Positions 15,449 through 25,400 of a stretch of 64,000 bases of DNA are shown here, in pieces. Location of the stretch: the NCBI GenBank assembly GCA_016219545.1, contig JACRMH010000066.1, positions 52,975 to 116,974 of the forward strand. Direction: 5' to 3'. The DNA comes from Chloroflexota bacterium (GTDB lineage: Bacteria > Chloroflexota > Anaerolineae > Anaerolineales > Villigracilaceae). Numbering within the stretch: the stretch's first letter is position 1; the number at the start of each line of letters is the position of its first letter. The notes beneath the pieces were generated by a model that saw only the letters and a program-made list of their open reading frames with translations, was not told where the DNA came from and made no database searches. The position numbers and the translations under genes were made by a program.

Positions 15449-17796
15449 TATTTATTTCCCTTTTCTTTAGTTGCGCCTGCAATTGGCAATAACACACTGA
15501 ATGACGAGCCGGTGCCTTGTTCGCTTTCCACCCATATCCGCCCATGCTGCGCTTCGGTTAATTTCTTTGCAATTGAGAGTCCCACGCCGGTATCGCCGAT
15601 GCCTTGAATGAGAACGTTGTCTGCGCGATAGAGACGGGTGAAGACACGCGATAAATCTTCTGATGCGATCCCGCTGCCAGAGTCTGCCACCTGGATGAGG
15701 ATGAACTCCTTGTCTTCCTCGGTTCGCATTTCGACTTTGAGCCTGATCGTGCCTTCGAAGGGAGTTGCCGCCCCTGCATTTTGCAGCAAGTGGATCAAAA
15801 TCTGTTGAAGCGCTTCCTGGTCCGCGTGAATAGGCGCGAGGACTTTCGGTAATTCAAGGTGCATGGAAATATTCTTCTCGCGCACCTGCGTGCTGGTATA
15901 CGACATGGCCTTGTCAATGATTGAATTCAGATCCACCATTTCAAGTTTGATCTCGTTCAATTCCGTTTCAAGGGCGGTGACCTGGATCATGTCATCCATT
16001 AAACTGCGGATGCGCTCTGTGGAGGCTTTGATGCGCTCCATGAATTTGCGTTGCAATGCGCCGATAATACCCACCGATTCACCCAACAGCAGGTCGGTAT
16101 ACCCGATGATGGCGGATAATGGCTGACGAAGTTCCTGCGCAATGGATACCATGACTTCATTTTGTTCCGCGTTCTTGCTCTGGTCTGCGCCCTGTAGAAC
16201 TGCGTGCCCCTTTTCGAGTTCATGGCTTCTAATGTTGGCTTCCATAAGCTGGTTTTGCAGGCGTGCCACTTCCTGCAGGGATTTTTTCAATTCGTACTCA
16301 GCCGTGCTTGCGGCAGTTTGTTGATCCTTGCCGGTTCGCAATTCGGCGTTCTCTTGTTGTAACTGCTCGATGATCCGCTGTGATTCATCCTGTGCCGAAC
16401 GCAGGGATTCCATTTCTGCAGTCCCGCCTGTTTTTGATTTCAATTCGGCGTGAGCTGTTTCCAATTGCTTTGTAAGTTCCTGGGCGCGCTGTTCCAGTTC
16501 AAGGATATGAGACTCGGCTTTATCGCTTTTCACTTCCAAACTGCTTGACTTCTGACTGCGCCGGATGATCGGCACCAGGGCGGTGGCGATGTTGGCAAGA
16601 TAGGCCTGGTCTTCTGCTGTCCATGTGCGGTCGGAATAGGGGGAAAGCAAAAGTAGTCCGCCCAGTGATTCCCTATCGGGTGTCAGGATAGGCACGCTCA
16701 ATAAGTGACCGGGGTTGGCGAGGCCGAGAATATCACCCAGTCCTTTGATGTCGGCTGAAGTGCTGCTGGAAGGCATTCGAAGGGGACGTCCGCGTTGCAG
16801 TGCATTTGCCAGCATGGGGATGGCTGTCTTTTTGAGTGACCCGCCTGCCAGAGTATCTTCGCGGATCAGGTCATATCCGCCAGCGATCACGATCTGGTTG
16901 TTGTTGTCGGTGAGATAGATCATGAAGCACAGGTCTGATAGCATGGTCTGCGCAATGGCGCGGGTGATGGCCTGACTAACTTTAGTGGGGTTGGATTCGG
17001 CCGCGAGCGCGAGCATGGCGTGAAAAGTTTTAGGGTCGGTGGTATATCGTTTGCGGTCCTGATTGTTGGTTTCCGGTTGTACATTGACGGGTGTTCGTAT
17101 TTGATCATCGTGCGGAATATTAACAACATTGAAGCGCCGCGGCAAAGTAAGCAAGATCGGGTACGACGCCATATATGCAAGCCGCACGATGCCGGAATAA
17201 TTTCCATCCACTGGAAAAAGCAATTGCCCCACATGACCTAGAAGCCCGATTGATAGAAGAACGATCCCGTTCCACATTCCGTCAGGTTTGCGAATGAACA
17301 AGGTGACAATGCCCAGCACAACGGTCAGTAGTGAAGCGATCTGCCAATACCAATCGTCAAGGGTCAGGTTGTAACTGATCGTCGCGATCTGCGGCTGCCA
17401 TGTCAGTAGACTTAATCCCAGTGCGGTGATCACAAGCAGGCTGAGCAAAGTCGCTCCTGCATCTGCCGCACGGTTGGGTTCGGGGAATGCATAAAGCCAT
17501 GTGATCCAGATAATTCCGAACAAAATAAATGCGCGGTCCATAGGCGGCAGGATCGCTTTTGGATCCACAATGTTTTGCCAGCCAAGTCCGCTTAATATAA
17601 ACATGGCGATCTGCACGAGTAGCAAAATTCCGAGACCAATGAAAGCACGTCGTCCTTGTGGAAATTCAGTTGCCTGCCAATGTATAAGCGCCAAAAAAAG
17701 CGCACCGGCAGTCACAAAGGACACTACAACAAAGTAAATCAGGTTACCTGGGGGGACGGTCAGGGTTGTATAAATCAGGCTTGTAAATGCGCTCAT
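15448..17796 (-). CDS. Membrane sensor with GAF and histidine-kinase-like domains, phospho-acceptor His replaced by Gln
   Basis: A 782-residue protein. About seven membrane segments (1-230) precede a GAF domain (about 255-420), a coiled coil (about 430-540) and a kinase core. The H-box reads IAQELRQPLSAIIGYTDLL, where a true HisKA has SHELRTPL. The position of the His is Q554. The ATPase part is intact: N-box LLQNAG, DSGSGI, F-box FTRLYR and GVGLSIA. So it may bind ATP without autophosphorylating on His. A TATAAT box (17810-17805) ends only a few bases before the ATG, pointing to a leaderless mRNA. No response regulator is adjacent. Confidence 0.85.
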   Translation of the reverse strand: MSAFTSLIYTTLTVPPGNLIYFVVVSFVTAGALFLALIHWQATEFPQGRRAFIGLGILLLVQIAMFILSGLGWQNIVDPKAILPPMDRAFILFGIIWITWLYAFPEPNRAADAGATLLSLLVITALGLSLLTWQPQIATISYNLTLDDWYWQIASLLTVVLGIVTLFIRKPDGMWNGIVLLSIGLLGHVGQLLFPVDGNYSGIVRLAYMASYPILLTLPRRFNVVNIPHDDQIRTPVNVQPETNNQDRKRYTTDPKTFHAMLALAAESNPTKVSQAITRAIAQTMLSDLCFMIYLTDNNNQIVIAGGYDLIREDTLAGGSLKKTAIPMLANALQRGRPLRMPSSSTSADIKGLGDILGLANPGHLLSVPILTPDRESLGGLLLLSPYSDRTWTAEDQAYLANIATALVPIIRRSQKSSSLEVKSDKAESHILELEQRAQELTKQLETAHAELKSKTGGTAEMESLRSAQDESQRIIEQLQQENAELRTGKDQQTAASTAEYELKKSLQEVARLQNQLMEANIRSHELEKGHAVLQGADQSKNAEQNEVMVSIAQELRQPLSAIIGYTDLLLGESVGIIGALQRKFMERIKASTERIRSLMDDMIQVTALETELNEIKLEMVDLNSIIDKAMSYTSTQVREKNISMHLELPKVLAPIHADQEALQQILIHLLQNAGAATPFEGTIRLKVEMRTEEDKEFILIQVADSGSGIASEDLSRVFTRLYRADNVLIQGIGDTGVGLSIAKKLTEAQHGRIWVESEQGTGSSFSVLLPIAGATKEKGNK

Positions 17797-17804
17797 AAGT
17801 CACG

Positions 17805-17810
17805 ATTATA
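17805..17810 (-). promoter_or_regulatory. Consensus -10 box for the sensor gene
   Basis: TATAAT on the minus strand, about 9 bp from ATG 17796, with no ribosome site between. This suggests transcription starts almost at the ATG. The -35 is weak. The 152-bp gap up to the divergent sigma gene holds both promoters. Confidence 0.45.
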
Positions 17811-17948
17811 ATGCTAGTTCCTTGACCATACATTGCGGCTAAATTATCATTTTTCCAATGAGCAGATCGGGCATGGATATGTTAAATCAGTTGCAACCAG
17901 ACCTAGTTTTCTGCGTAAGATAGGTAGAAAGTCTATAAGGAGCCATGC

Positions 17949-18551
17949 GTGAACGAAGAAACAGCCTGGGTAATTCAGGCTCAACAAGGCAGTGACGAGG
18001 CGTTTACCAAACTCGTTGAAACCTATCAGACCCCAGTCTACAACCTGTGCTATCGCATGTTGGGTGAGCCTGAACTGGCAGAGGATGCCGCGCAGGAAAC
18101 ATTTTTGCGCGCCTACCAGCACCTTCACCGCTATGACCAGAAAAGGTCCTTCGCCACGTGGCTCCTGTCCATCGCGGCGCATTATTGTATTGACAGACTT
18201 CGCCGCCGCAAATTCTCCATGTTTTCGATGGATGCGGAGGATGATGAAGGCAACACCTATGAATTACCCGACCCCGATTCTCCCGACCCCGAAGCTGAAA
18301 TGGTTCAGGGGCAGACTCGGGATCGAATCCAGTCCATGCTAAAAGACCTGGATGACACCGATCGCGCCGCGATCATTATGAGATATTGGTACGACTATTC
18401 CGAAGCAGAAATTGCCGAGTCATTAAGATTGACAGTCAGCGCTGTAAAGAGCCGATTGCATCGCGCCCGCAAGGAACTGGCCGGATTATGGCAGGAAGAA
18501 GAAACCCGTACCGAGAACGAAAGGAGGCCCTATGAATCACCAGCCTTTTGA
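17949..18551 (+). CDS. ECF-type RNA polymerase sigma factor
   Basis: A 200-residue sigma-70 family factor. Region 2 (residues 8-75; AEDAAQETFLRAYQHLHRYD, FATWLLSIAAHYCID) and region 4 (about 120-175; IIMRYWYDYSEAEIAESLRLTVSAVKSRLHRARKEL) are complete. An acidic linker joins them. The start is GTG at 17949 with AAGGAG upstream. It overlaps the anti-sigma gene by 20 bp, the usual sigma/anti-sigma arrangement. It probably controls its own operon (anti-sigma, bactofilin-like protein) in response to an envelope signal. Confidence 0.93.
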   Translation: MNEETAWVIQAQQGSDEAFTKLVETYQTPVYNLCYRMLGEPELAEDAAQETFLRAYQHLHRYDQKRSFATWLLSIAAHYCIDRLRRRKFSMFSMDAEDDEGNTYELPDPDSPDPEAEMVQGQTRDRIQSMLKDLDDTDRAAIIMRYWYDYSEAEIAESLRLTVSAVKSRLHRARKELAGLWQEEETRTENERRPYESPAF

Positions 18552-19065
18552 AGAATGGCTATTGAACGATAAAAATCTAACATCCACCGAGAAACGTGAA
18601 CTTGATCTTCACTTGCGGATGTGCACACACTGCACCGCTCTTTCCGCCACCGGGCTTGCTTTGCGCTCTGCAAATGTGACCGCCCCTGCGGCAGGGTTCT
18701 CAATGCGATTCCAGCAGCGGCTTGCCGCGCAAAAGATCGCTGAACGCCGCCGCAAACTTTGGGGCATGGTCGTGTTGGTATTGGGCGGGATTGGTCTGCT
18801 CGGATGGTTCGCCACTCCGATTATTTATACATTCCTCGCATCCCCGGCAGAATGGATCACTGTGGTCATTGGCTATTTTCTATTTATTGTTACATCCGTG
18901 CAAGCCATGACAGAGGTGGCGTCTGTGTTATTACGCATCGCGCCTGATTTCATCCCACCGTATATGTGGATGGTACTTGTATCCGCACTGGCCGGCTTTG
19001 GGCTTTTATGGATCATTTCAATTTGGCGGTTTAGCCATCGTGCCCCGCAAGGAGTTTCAGCATGA
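18532..19065 (+). CDS. Membrane anti-sigma factor with zinc-finger (ZAS) motif
   Basis: A 177-residue protein. The cytoplasmic N-terminus has the H-x3-C-x2-C motif (HLRMCTHC), with two to three membrane segments after it. Such proteins hold the cognate ECF factor at the membrane until a signal releases it. It overlaps the sigma gene by 20 bp and the next gene by ATGA, so all three are translationally coupled. The signal sensed is unknown. Confidence 0.85.
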   Translation: MNHQPFEEWLLNDKNLTSTEKRELDLHLRMCTHCTALSATGLALRSANVTAPAAGFSMRFQQRLAAQKIAERRRKLWGMVVLVLGGIGLLGWFATPIIYTFLASPAEWITVVIGYFLFIVTSVQAMTEVASVLLRIAPDFIPPYMWMVLVSALAGFGLLWIISIWRFSHRAPQGVSA

Positions 19066-20117
19066 AAACAAAAATAATCAGTCTTATTCTTTTATTGGCG
19101 CTATTACTTCTGCCGACCAGTAATGCTTATGCACAAAGCCCCTCAGGAGACGTGTTTCTCATGGGGCAAAATTACACACTGAAAAGTGGTGAAACCCTCG
19201 ATGGCAGCCTGGCCGTGATCGGAGGCAATATTACGATTGAAAAAGGCGCCATCGTGAACGGTGATACTGTCCTCGTCGGGGGGAACATCGCTATGGATGG
19301 AAAAGCGAATGGAGAAATAGTTATTGTGGGAGGGAGTCTGACGGTCACCAGCAAAGTGGATGGCGGTATTGTTGTTGTTGGTGGTCAAGTTGATTTGGCC
19401 AAGACCGCCGTAGTAACCGGCGACATCACGTCAGTGGGTGGTCAGGTTAACAAAGCGCCCGGTGCAGAAGTGGGCGGTAATATCGTCAACAATGCGCCGC
19501 CGATCAATATACCTGATGTTCCCAATATCCCTAACGTTCCGGTTGTACCTAACGTACCCAATTCTCCTTCAACGGACACATACACCAATCCATTCTGGCA
19601 GGCGACAGGCGTGATTGGCTTCGCCGTTCTGATGGCGCTCATTGCGATGGTGTTATCGCTCTTCCTACAGCCGCAAATGGAACGCGTTGCAGATGCGATT
19701 ACCCATCAGCCTTTTATAGCGGGAAGTTTTGGCTTGCTGACATCCCTGGTTGCTCCGATAGCCATTGTCATTATGTCCATCACAATCATCCTTATCCCGG
19801 TGGCGTTGATTACGGCTTTTCTTCTCCCTATGACATGGCTGTTCGGAATGATCGCACTCGGACAGGAAGTTGGAGAAAGATTCACGAAAGCCATCAACCA
19901 GACATGGGCTCCTGTGCTTACGACAGGGTTTGGCACATTTCTTTTCCTGCTGCTCTTCGGATTTGTTAAAATGATCCCGTGTATTGGCTGGCTGGCTGCC
20001 TTCCTGATTTCGCTCATCGCGATTGGCAGTGTGGCCATGACCATGTTCGGCTCTCGCTCTGCTCCCGGTAAACCGATCACCCAACCTCAAATCGTGGAAG
20101 TTCCGCCGGCCTCTTAG
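19062..20117 (+). CDS. Exported polymer-forming (bactofilin-like) beta-helix protein with membrane domain
   Basis: A 351-residue protein. A signal peptide (to about residue 25, NAYAQS) precedes a repetitive beta-helix region (about 30-145) with GG-centred turns (VIGGNITIEKGAIVNGD, LVGGNIAM, VVGGQVDL), like bactofilin or polymer-forming cytoskeletal repeats. A Pro/Asn/Val linker and about four membrane helices follow. In this lineage it seems to face outside, unlike cytoplasmic bactofilins. It is the presumed effector of the sigma/anti-sigma operon. A terminator follows at 20151. Confidence 0.8.
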   Translation: MKTKIISLILLLALLLLPTSNAYAQSPSGDVFLMGQNYTLKSGETLDGSLAVIGGNITIEKGAIVNGDTVLVGGNIAMDGKANGEIVIVGGSLTVTSKVDGGIVVVGGQVDLAKTAVVTGDITSVGGQVNKAPGAEVGGNIVNNAPPINIPDVPNIPNVPVVPNVPNSPSTDTYTNPFWQATGVIGFAVLMALIAMVLSLFLQPQMERVADAITHQPFIAGSFGLLTSLVAPIAIVIMSITIILIPVALITAFLLPMTWLFGMIALGQEVGERFTKAINQTWAPVLTTGFGTFLFLLLFGFVKMIPCIGWLAAFLISLIAIGSVAMTMFGSRSAPGKPITQPQIVEVPPAS

Positions 20118-20150
20118 AAATCCGAACAAACTCTGCGTGATATAATTTTG

Positions 20151-20181
20151 CCGCCTCGAGGATAACCTCGGGGCGGTTTTC
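20151..20181 (+). terminator. Intrinsic terminator of the sigma operon
   Basis: CCGCCTCGAGG (20151-20161) pairs with CCTCGGGGCGG (20166-20176), followed by TTTT. Confidence 0.8.
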
Positions 20182-20195
20182 ATTCGGAGAAAAAC

Positions 20196-21305
20196 ATGTT
20201 CAAACACGAAATCCCAAATACCCCCATCCATAATACCCCGCCGCCCTTGATCGAGGTTTCAGGCACTCACCGCGAAATGGGACGCCAGATCGGCGAAGCC
20301 ATGCGTCCCCAGGTCCAAAACAGCATCGCCAATGCCCACGTTCTTATTGATGCTGCCTACAACGATGTCGAATTAACCTGGGAAGGCGCACAGATCCAGT
20401 CACGCAAATACCTGCCCTTCGCCGAGGAGCGTTATCCGCAATACGTGGATGAAATGCGCGGAGTCGCTGAAGGTGCGAATGCCGCCTTTGACGATATTGT
20501 TGTGCTCAATGTTATGGAAGCGGTCACTACCGACGCCTTGCATCTCACGCGCTGTACCAGCATGGCGGTCAATGAAGAGCGCACGGCTGATGGGCATATC
20601 CTCGCCGCGCATAATGAGGATTGGATTCCCGAAGATGAAAACGATACTTTCGTCATCTCTGCCAGACCTGATACTGAACCCCCGTTCCTTGCCATGACCT
20701 ATGGCGGGCTCCTGCCCAATGTGGGATTCAACGCCTATGGCATTTGCCAGCTCATTGACTCCGTCTATCCAGCCGACTCGCGTGTGGGCATTCCGCGCCT
20801 TGTCGTAGCCCGCGCCGTGCTCTCGTCCAAGCGCATCTCCGGCGCAATCGGGCGGACACTTGTCCAGCATCGCGCCGCCGGTTACAACCATTTGCTTGTT
20901 CACGAGAGCGGAGAGATATATTCCATCGAGGCCTCTGCCCGCAAATTTGAGATCCTTTACGCGCATGATGGTTACATGGTGCATACCAACCACTACATTG
21001 ACCCGCAAATGCGGCAGATCGAGAAAGACCCCGAAGAATTGTTATCCTCCCGTGTACGCTATTTTAGGGCTTCGCGTTTGTTACGCCAGAACCAGCAACA
21101 TACCATTAAGAGCCTGCAGAATATCCAGAAGGACCATGTCAATATCCCGAACTCGATCTGCAATCACAACATAGCAGGGCTTGACCCGCTTGACCGCGAG
21201 AAGACCATCAACGCCATGGTGATCGATCTGACCATGCGCGAGATGCACATCGCCTGGGGCAATCCCTGCGAGAATGCATATCACACCTATCATTTGGATG
21301 CATGA
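20196..21305 (+). CDS. C45-family peptidase / acyltransferase (Ntn-hydrolase fold)
   Basis: A 369-residue protein. The RCTSMAV motif places the candidate N-terminal nucleophile at C120, followed by ADGHILAAHNEDW, the hallmark of the C45 family (acyl-CoA:6-aminopenicillanate acyltransferase relatives). The GTHREMGRQIGEAMR block near the N-terminus is also typical. These enzymes are self-processing amidohydrolases or acyltransferases, most with unknown substrates. It lies between two terminators, so it is monocistronic. Confidence 0.87.
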   Translation: MFKHEIPNTPIHNTPPPLIEVSGTHREMGRQIGEAMRPQVQNSIANAHVLIDAAYNDVELTWEGAQIQSRKYLPFAEERYPQYVDEMRGVAEGANAAFDDIVVLNVMEAVTTDALHLTRCTSMAVNEERTADGHILAAHNEDWIPEDENDTFVISARPDTEPPFLAMTYGGLLPNVGFNAYGICQLIDSVYPADSRVGIPRLVVARAVLSSKRISGAIGRTLVQHRAAGYNHLLVHESGEIYSIEASARKFEILYAHDGYMVHTNHYIDPQMRQIEKDPEELLSSRVRYFRASRLLRQNQQHTIKSLQNIQKDHVNIPNSICNHNIAGLDPLDREKTINAMVIDLTMREMHIAWGNPCENAYHTYHLDA

Positions 21306-21317
21306 AATAATTCATGG

Positions 21318-21344
21318 GTAGGGGCGGAGTCACCCCGCCCCTAC
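21318..21344. repeat. Short GTAGGGGCGG...CCGCCCCTAC palindrome
   Basis: A 27-bp palindrome with GTAG and CTAC ends, downstream of the C45 gene. It is near-identical in type to 45915-45943. Confidence 0.65.
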
Positions 21345-21362
21345 TTTTATGGTCAAAGCAAC

Positions 21363-21394
21363 AAAAAGAGTCCGTTTCTGAACGGACTCTTTTT
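21363..21394. terminator. Bidirectional intrinsic terminator
   Basis: AAAAAGAGTCCGTT-TCT-AACGGACTCTTTTT, a stem of about 14 bp flanked by A and T runs, between the converging C45 and DHOD-like genes. Confidence 0.88.
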
Positions 21395-21415
21395 GTTTTA
21401 TTGATTGTCTTTGCC

Positions 21416-22417
21416 TTAGAAATTACTTCTAAACGAATTGAGCACCTTCATATAATTTGCGCGTTCAAATGCCGCAGGCTCTTTCACAGATTTCTGACTC
21501 ATACTGCCCTGCATTTGTTTGATGGATTCGTATTCGTGTGATTCCATCCACCAGCCGATCTCGTTCAACATCGTCGGGATGACTCCTTCTCCGTTGTGCA
21601 GGAGGTTGGATGCCATCATAGCCACATTCGCACCTGCCATCATGGCTTTGAGAACATCATTGGAAGTGTGAACGCCGCTGGTCAATGCAAAGTCAGCGTT
21701 GACATTGCCATGCAGGATGGAGATCCAGCGCAGGGGCAATCTCATGTCAGCGGAGGTGCTCAGGTCAAGGCTGTGGACAATTTCCAATTCTTCCAGATCA
21801 AAATCAGGTTGATAGAAACGGTTGAATAACACCAATCCATTTGCTCCGGCCTTAACAATTCTGCGGACAAAGTTTGGTAATGCTGTAACGAAGGGACTCA
21901 GCTTCACAGCCAGTGGAATGGTGATCGCGGACTTCACTTCTGCCACCAATTCGACCTGTGCATTCTCGAGTTCTTGTGCGGTCAGGTCGGGGTCGGTGGG
22001 GATGAAATACAGATTCAATTCCAGCGCATCTGCGCCGGCATCTTGAATTTGCTTTGCATATTTTGTCCAGCCGCCTTTGGAGACGCCGTTCAAACTTCCG
22101 ATGACTGGAATGCTTAAAGACTTCTTGAGCGCGGTCACCTGGGTTAAATATTTTTCAGCACCCATGGAGTATGTGCCGCCATCTGGCAGGTAGGACATGG
22201 CCTCAGCATAGGAATCAGTATCACGGGTCAGAAAGTGATCGAGTTCAAGGCTCTCGTGGATGATTTGTTCTTCGAAGAGGGAATACATCACGATGGCCGC
22301 GACTCCGGCATCTTCCAGTTTGCGGGCCGTGTCCATCTTTTTTGAGAGGGGAGAGGCCGAAGCAACGAGCGGATTCTTTAAGTTCAGACCAAGATAGGTC
22401 GTAGAGAGATCGGTCAT
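21416..22417 (-). CDS. Dihydroorotate-dehydrogenase-like flavoprotein (PFOR partner)
   Basis: A 333-residue TIM-barrel protein of the DHOD family. YLGLNLKNPLVASASPLS opens the barrel; IPVIGSLNG, LELNLYFIPTD, IPLAVKLSPF and NGLVLFNRFYQPD line the FMN/substrate site. It differs from true pyrD proteins. This form is often found next to pyruvate:ferredoxin oxidoreductase. It overlaps nifJ by ATGA, so it is made with it. An electron-transfer or accessory role is likely, though not proven. A pyrimidine role is less likely. Confidence 0.85.
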   Translation of the reverse strand: MTDLSTTYLGLNLKNPLVASASPLSKKMDTARKLEDAGVAAIVMYSLFEEQIIHESLELDHFLTRDTDSYAEAMSYLPDGGTYSMGAEKYLTQVTALKKSLSIPVIGSLNGVSKGGWTKYAKQIQDAGADALELNLYFIPTDPDLTAQELENAQVELVAEVKSAITIPLAVKLSPFVTALPNFVRRIVKAGANGLVLFNRFYQPDFDLEELEIVHSLDLSTSADMRLPLRWISILHGNVNADFALTSGVHTSNDVLKAMMAGANVAMMASNLLHNGEGVIPTMLNEIGWWMESHEYESIKQMQGSMSQKSVKEPAAFERANYMKVLNSFRSNF

Positions 22418-25400
22418 TGATTTTTCTCCTCGGTGTTCTTATCGTAATGCATCGAGGCCATTTGCTGATACAAGGTCCAGCGGGATTTTGCGTCGTGCTG
22501 GGCTTCCTTCATCAGATCTTCGGCGCGGTCTTCATTCATTTGAATGAGCATCTTGTAACGAGTCTCGTTGTATGCGTATTGTGACATCGGAATGCTCGGC
22601 TCTTTGGATTCAATGATGAGCGGGTTCTGACCCTGTTCCGCCAAACGCGGATCGTAGCGATACATTGGCCAGTGACCGGACTGCACCGCCAGTTTGGATT
22701 GTTCGAGACTCTTGGCAAGATCGTAGCCATGCGCAATGCAGGGACTGTATGCGATGACGAGGGATGGTCCGTCGTAAGACTCAGCCTCGATCAGTGCGCG
22801 CAAAGTTTGTTGATCGTTCGCGCCCATGGCAACCCGGGCTACATATACATATCCATAGGACATGGCGATCAGACCGAGGTCTTTCTTTGGCAGACTCTTA
22901 CCGCTCATGGCAAATTTGGCAACTGCCGCGCGCGGCGTGGACTTGCTGGATTGCCCGCCGGTGTTTGAATACACTTCGGTGTCGAGCACAAGGATGTTCA
23001 CGTTGCGACCGGAAGCCATGACATGATCCAAGCCGCCGTAACCAATATCGTAAGCCCAACCATCGCCGCCGATGATCCAGACCGCTTTCTTGACGAGGTT
23101 ATCCGCAAGGCTGACCAGATCCTTTGCGCGGCTGTCACTGGATTTCGAGAGTTTGTTCTTCAACTCAACAACGCGTTCGCGCTGTGCATTGATACCGGCC
23201 TCGTCATCCTGCTTCGCGTTGACGAGAGCATTGACCAATTCCAAACTTAATTCTTTTTCAAAGACCTTCACCAATTCAAGCGCATATTCTTTTTGCTTGT
23301 CAATTGTCAGGCGCATGCCCAAACCGAATTCGGCATTATCTTCAAAGAGCGAATTCGCCCAGGCCGGTCCGCGTCCTGTGGATGTATCCACAGCCCACGG
23401 AGTAGTGGGGAGGTTGCCGCCATAAATGGATGAACAACCGGTTGCGTTCGCGATCACGGAGCGGTCACCAAAAAGTTGAGAGACTAACTTCACATAAGGT
23501 GTCTCGCCGCATCCCGCGCAAGCTCCACTGAATTCAAACAACGGACGCAGTAATTGCGAATTTTTGATCGTGGACGGGTTGAATAATTTTTTGTCCATAT
23601 CTGGAATCTTCATAAAGAAATCCCAGTTCTTCGCTTCGGCTTCACGCAAAGCAGGCTGAGGCATCATGTTGATGGCCTTGCGTCCCACCGCAGTCTTATC
23701 TTTCACGGGGCAAACTTCTACGCATACGGTACAGCCGGTGCAATCCTCGGGCGCGACTTGCACGGTATAGGCATATCCCGCTGAAAATTCCTTGAACTTC
23801 GAAGGCGTGTGTTTGAAAGCCTCGGGAGCGCCAGCCAGTAATTTTTCATCATAAACTTTATGGCGGATGACCGCGTGCGGACAAACCATGATGCACTTAC
23901 CGCATTGAATACACAGGTCTGCATCCCACACAGGAATTTCGAGTGCGAGGTTGCGCTTTTCCCATTGCGTTGTTCCGGTTGGGAACGTGCCGTCTATTGG
24001 GAAGGCTGAGACTGGGATATTGTCGCCGTCTGAGTCAATGATCTGCCCGAGAACATTCTTCACGAAATCAGGCGCACCTACCGGGACCGGGAGCCTGCGT
24101 GTGGTCTTGGAGTTGACCAGCGCCGGGACTTTGACCTCATAAAGATTCGCGATGGTCGCATCCACAGCTTCAAAGTTCTGCTTCACAACGGCTTCACCGC
24201 GTTTGCCATAACTCTTTTCAATGGCGTGTTTGATCTCGGCAATGGCCGCATCGCGCGGCAGGATTCCACTGATGGCAAAGAAGGCCGTCTGCATGATGGT
24301 GTTCATGCGCCCGCCCATGCCTGTCTTCTCGGCCACATCGTAGCCGTTGATGACATAGAATTTAAGTTTCTTTGTGATGATGTCTTTCTGAACTTCCTGC
24401 GGCAGGTTATCCCAAATTTCTTCGGGACCATACAAGCTGTTCAGCAGGAAGATCGCACCTTCCTTGGCATACTTGAGCATGTCCACACGTTCGAGGAAGG
24501 CATACTGATGACAGGCTACGAAGTTGGCCTGTTTTGCTTCAATGAGATACGGCGCACGGATCGGTTGTGGACCAAAGCGCAAGTGAGAGACGGTCACTGT
24601 GCCGGATTTCTTCGAGTCGTAATAGAAGTAACCTTGCGCGAAATTGGTCGTCTCTTCGCCGATGATCTTGATCGAGTTCTTGTTCGCGCCCACGGTTCCA
24701 TCGGAGCCGAGACCGAAGAACACGCAGCTGACCATGCCTTCAGATTCGAGCGAGAAGCTTGAGTCAACTTCGAGGCTGGTGTGCGAGACATCGTCATTGA
24801 TGCCAACGGTGAAATGGACTTTCGGCTCAGGCTTGGACATTTCATCCAGCACGGCTTTGGACATGGCAGGAGTGAACTCTTTAGATGAAAGGCCGTAGCG
24901 TCCGCCGATCACATTGACATTCGACCTGCGACCTTCAACCAGTGCATTAACGATATCCAAATACATCGGCTCGCCGTTTGCACCGGGTTCTTTTGTTCTA
25001 TCGAGCACTGCAATAGACTTCACGCTCTTGGGTAATGCCTTGATGAAATGTTCGATGGAGAACGGGCGGTATAAACGCACCCTCATGCAGCCAACCTTTT
25101 CACCCTTCTTGGCAAGATAAGCAACGGTTTCATCCACAACTTCGCCGCCTGAACCCATAACGATGATGACACGTTCGGCTTCGGGATGTCCGCTGTAATC
25201 GAAGAGGTTGTAATGACGCCCGGTGACATTGGCGAATTTGTCCATCATCTCCTGCACGATGGCGGGAGTGGCGGTGTAATAATTATTGGCGGCTTCGCGC
25301 ATTTGGAAGTAGACATCAGGGTTCTGAGCCGTGCCGCGCAGGACGGGATGCTCAGGGGTGAGTCCTCTTGCTCGATGGGCACGCACCAGATCATCGTCCA

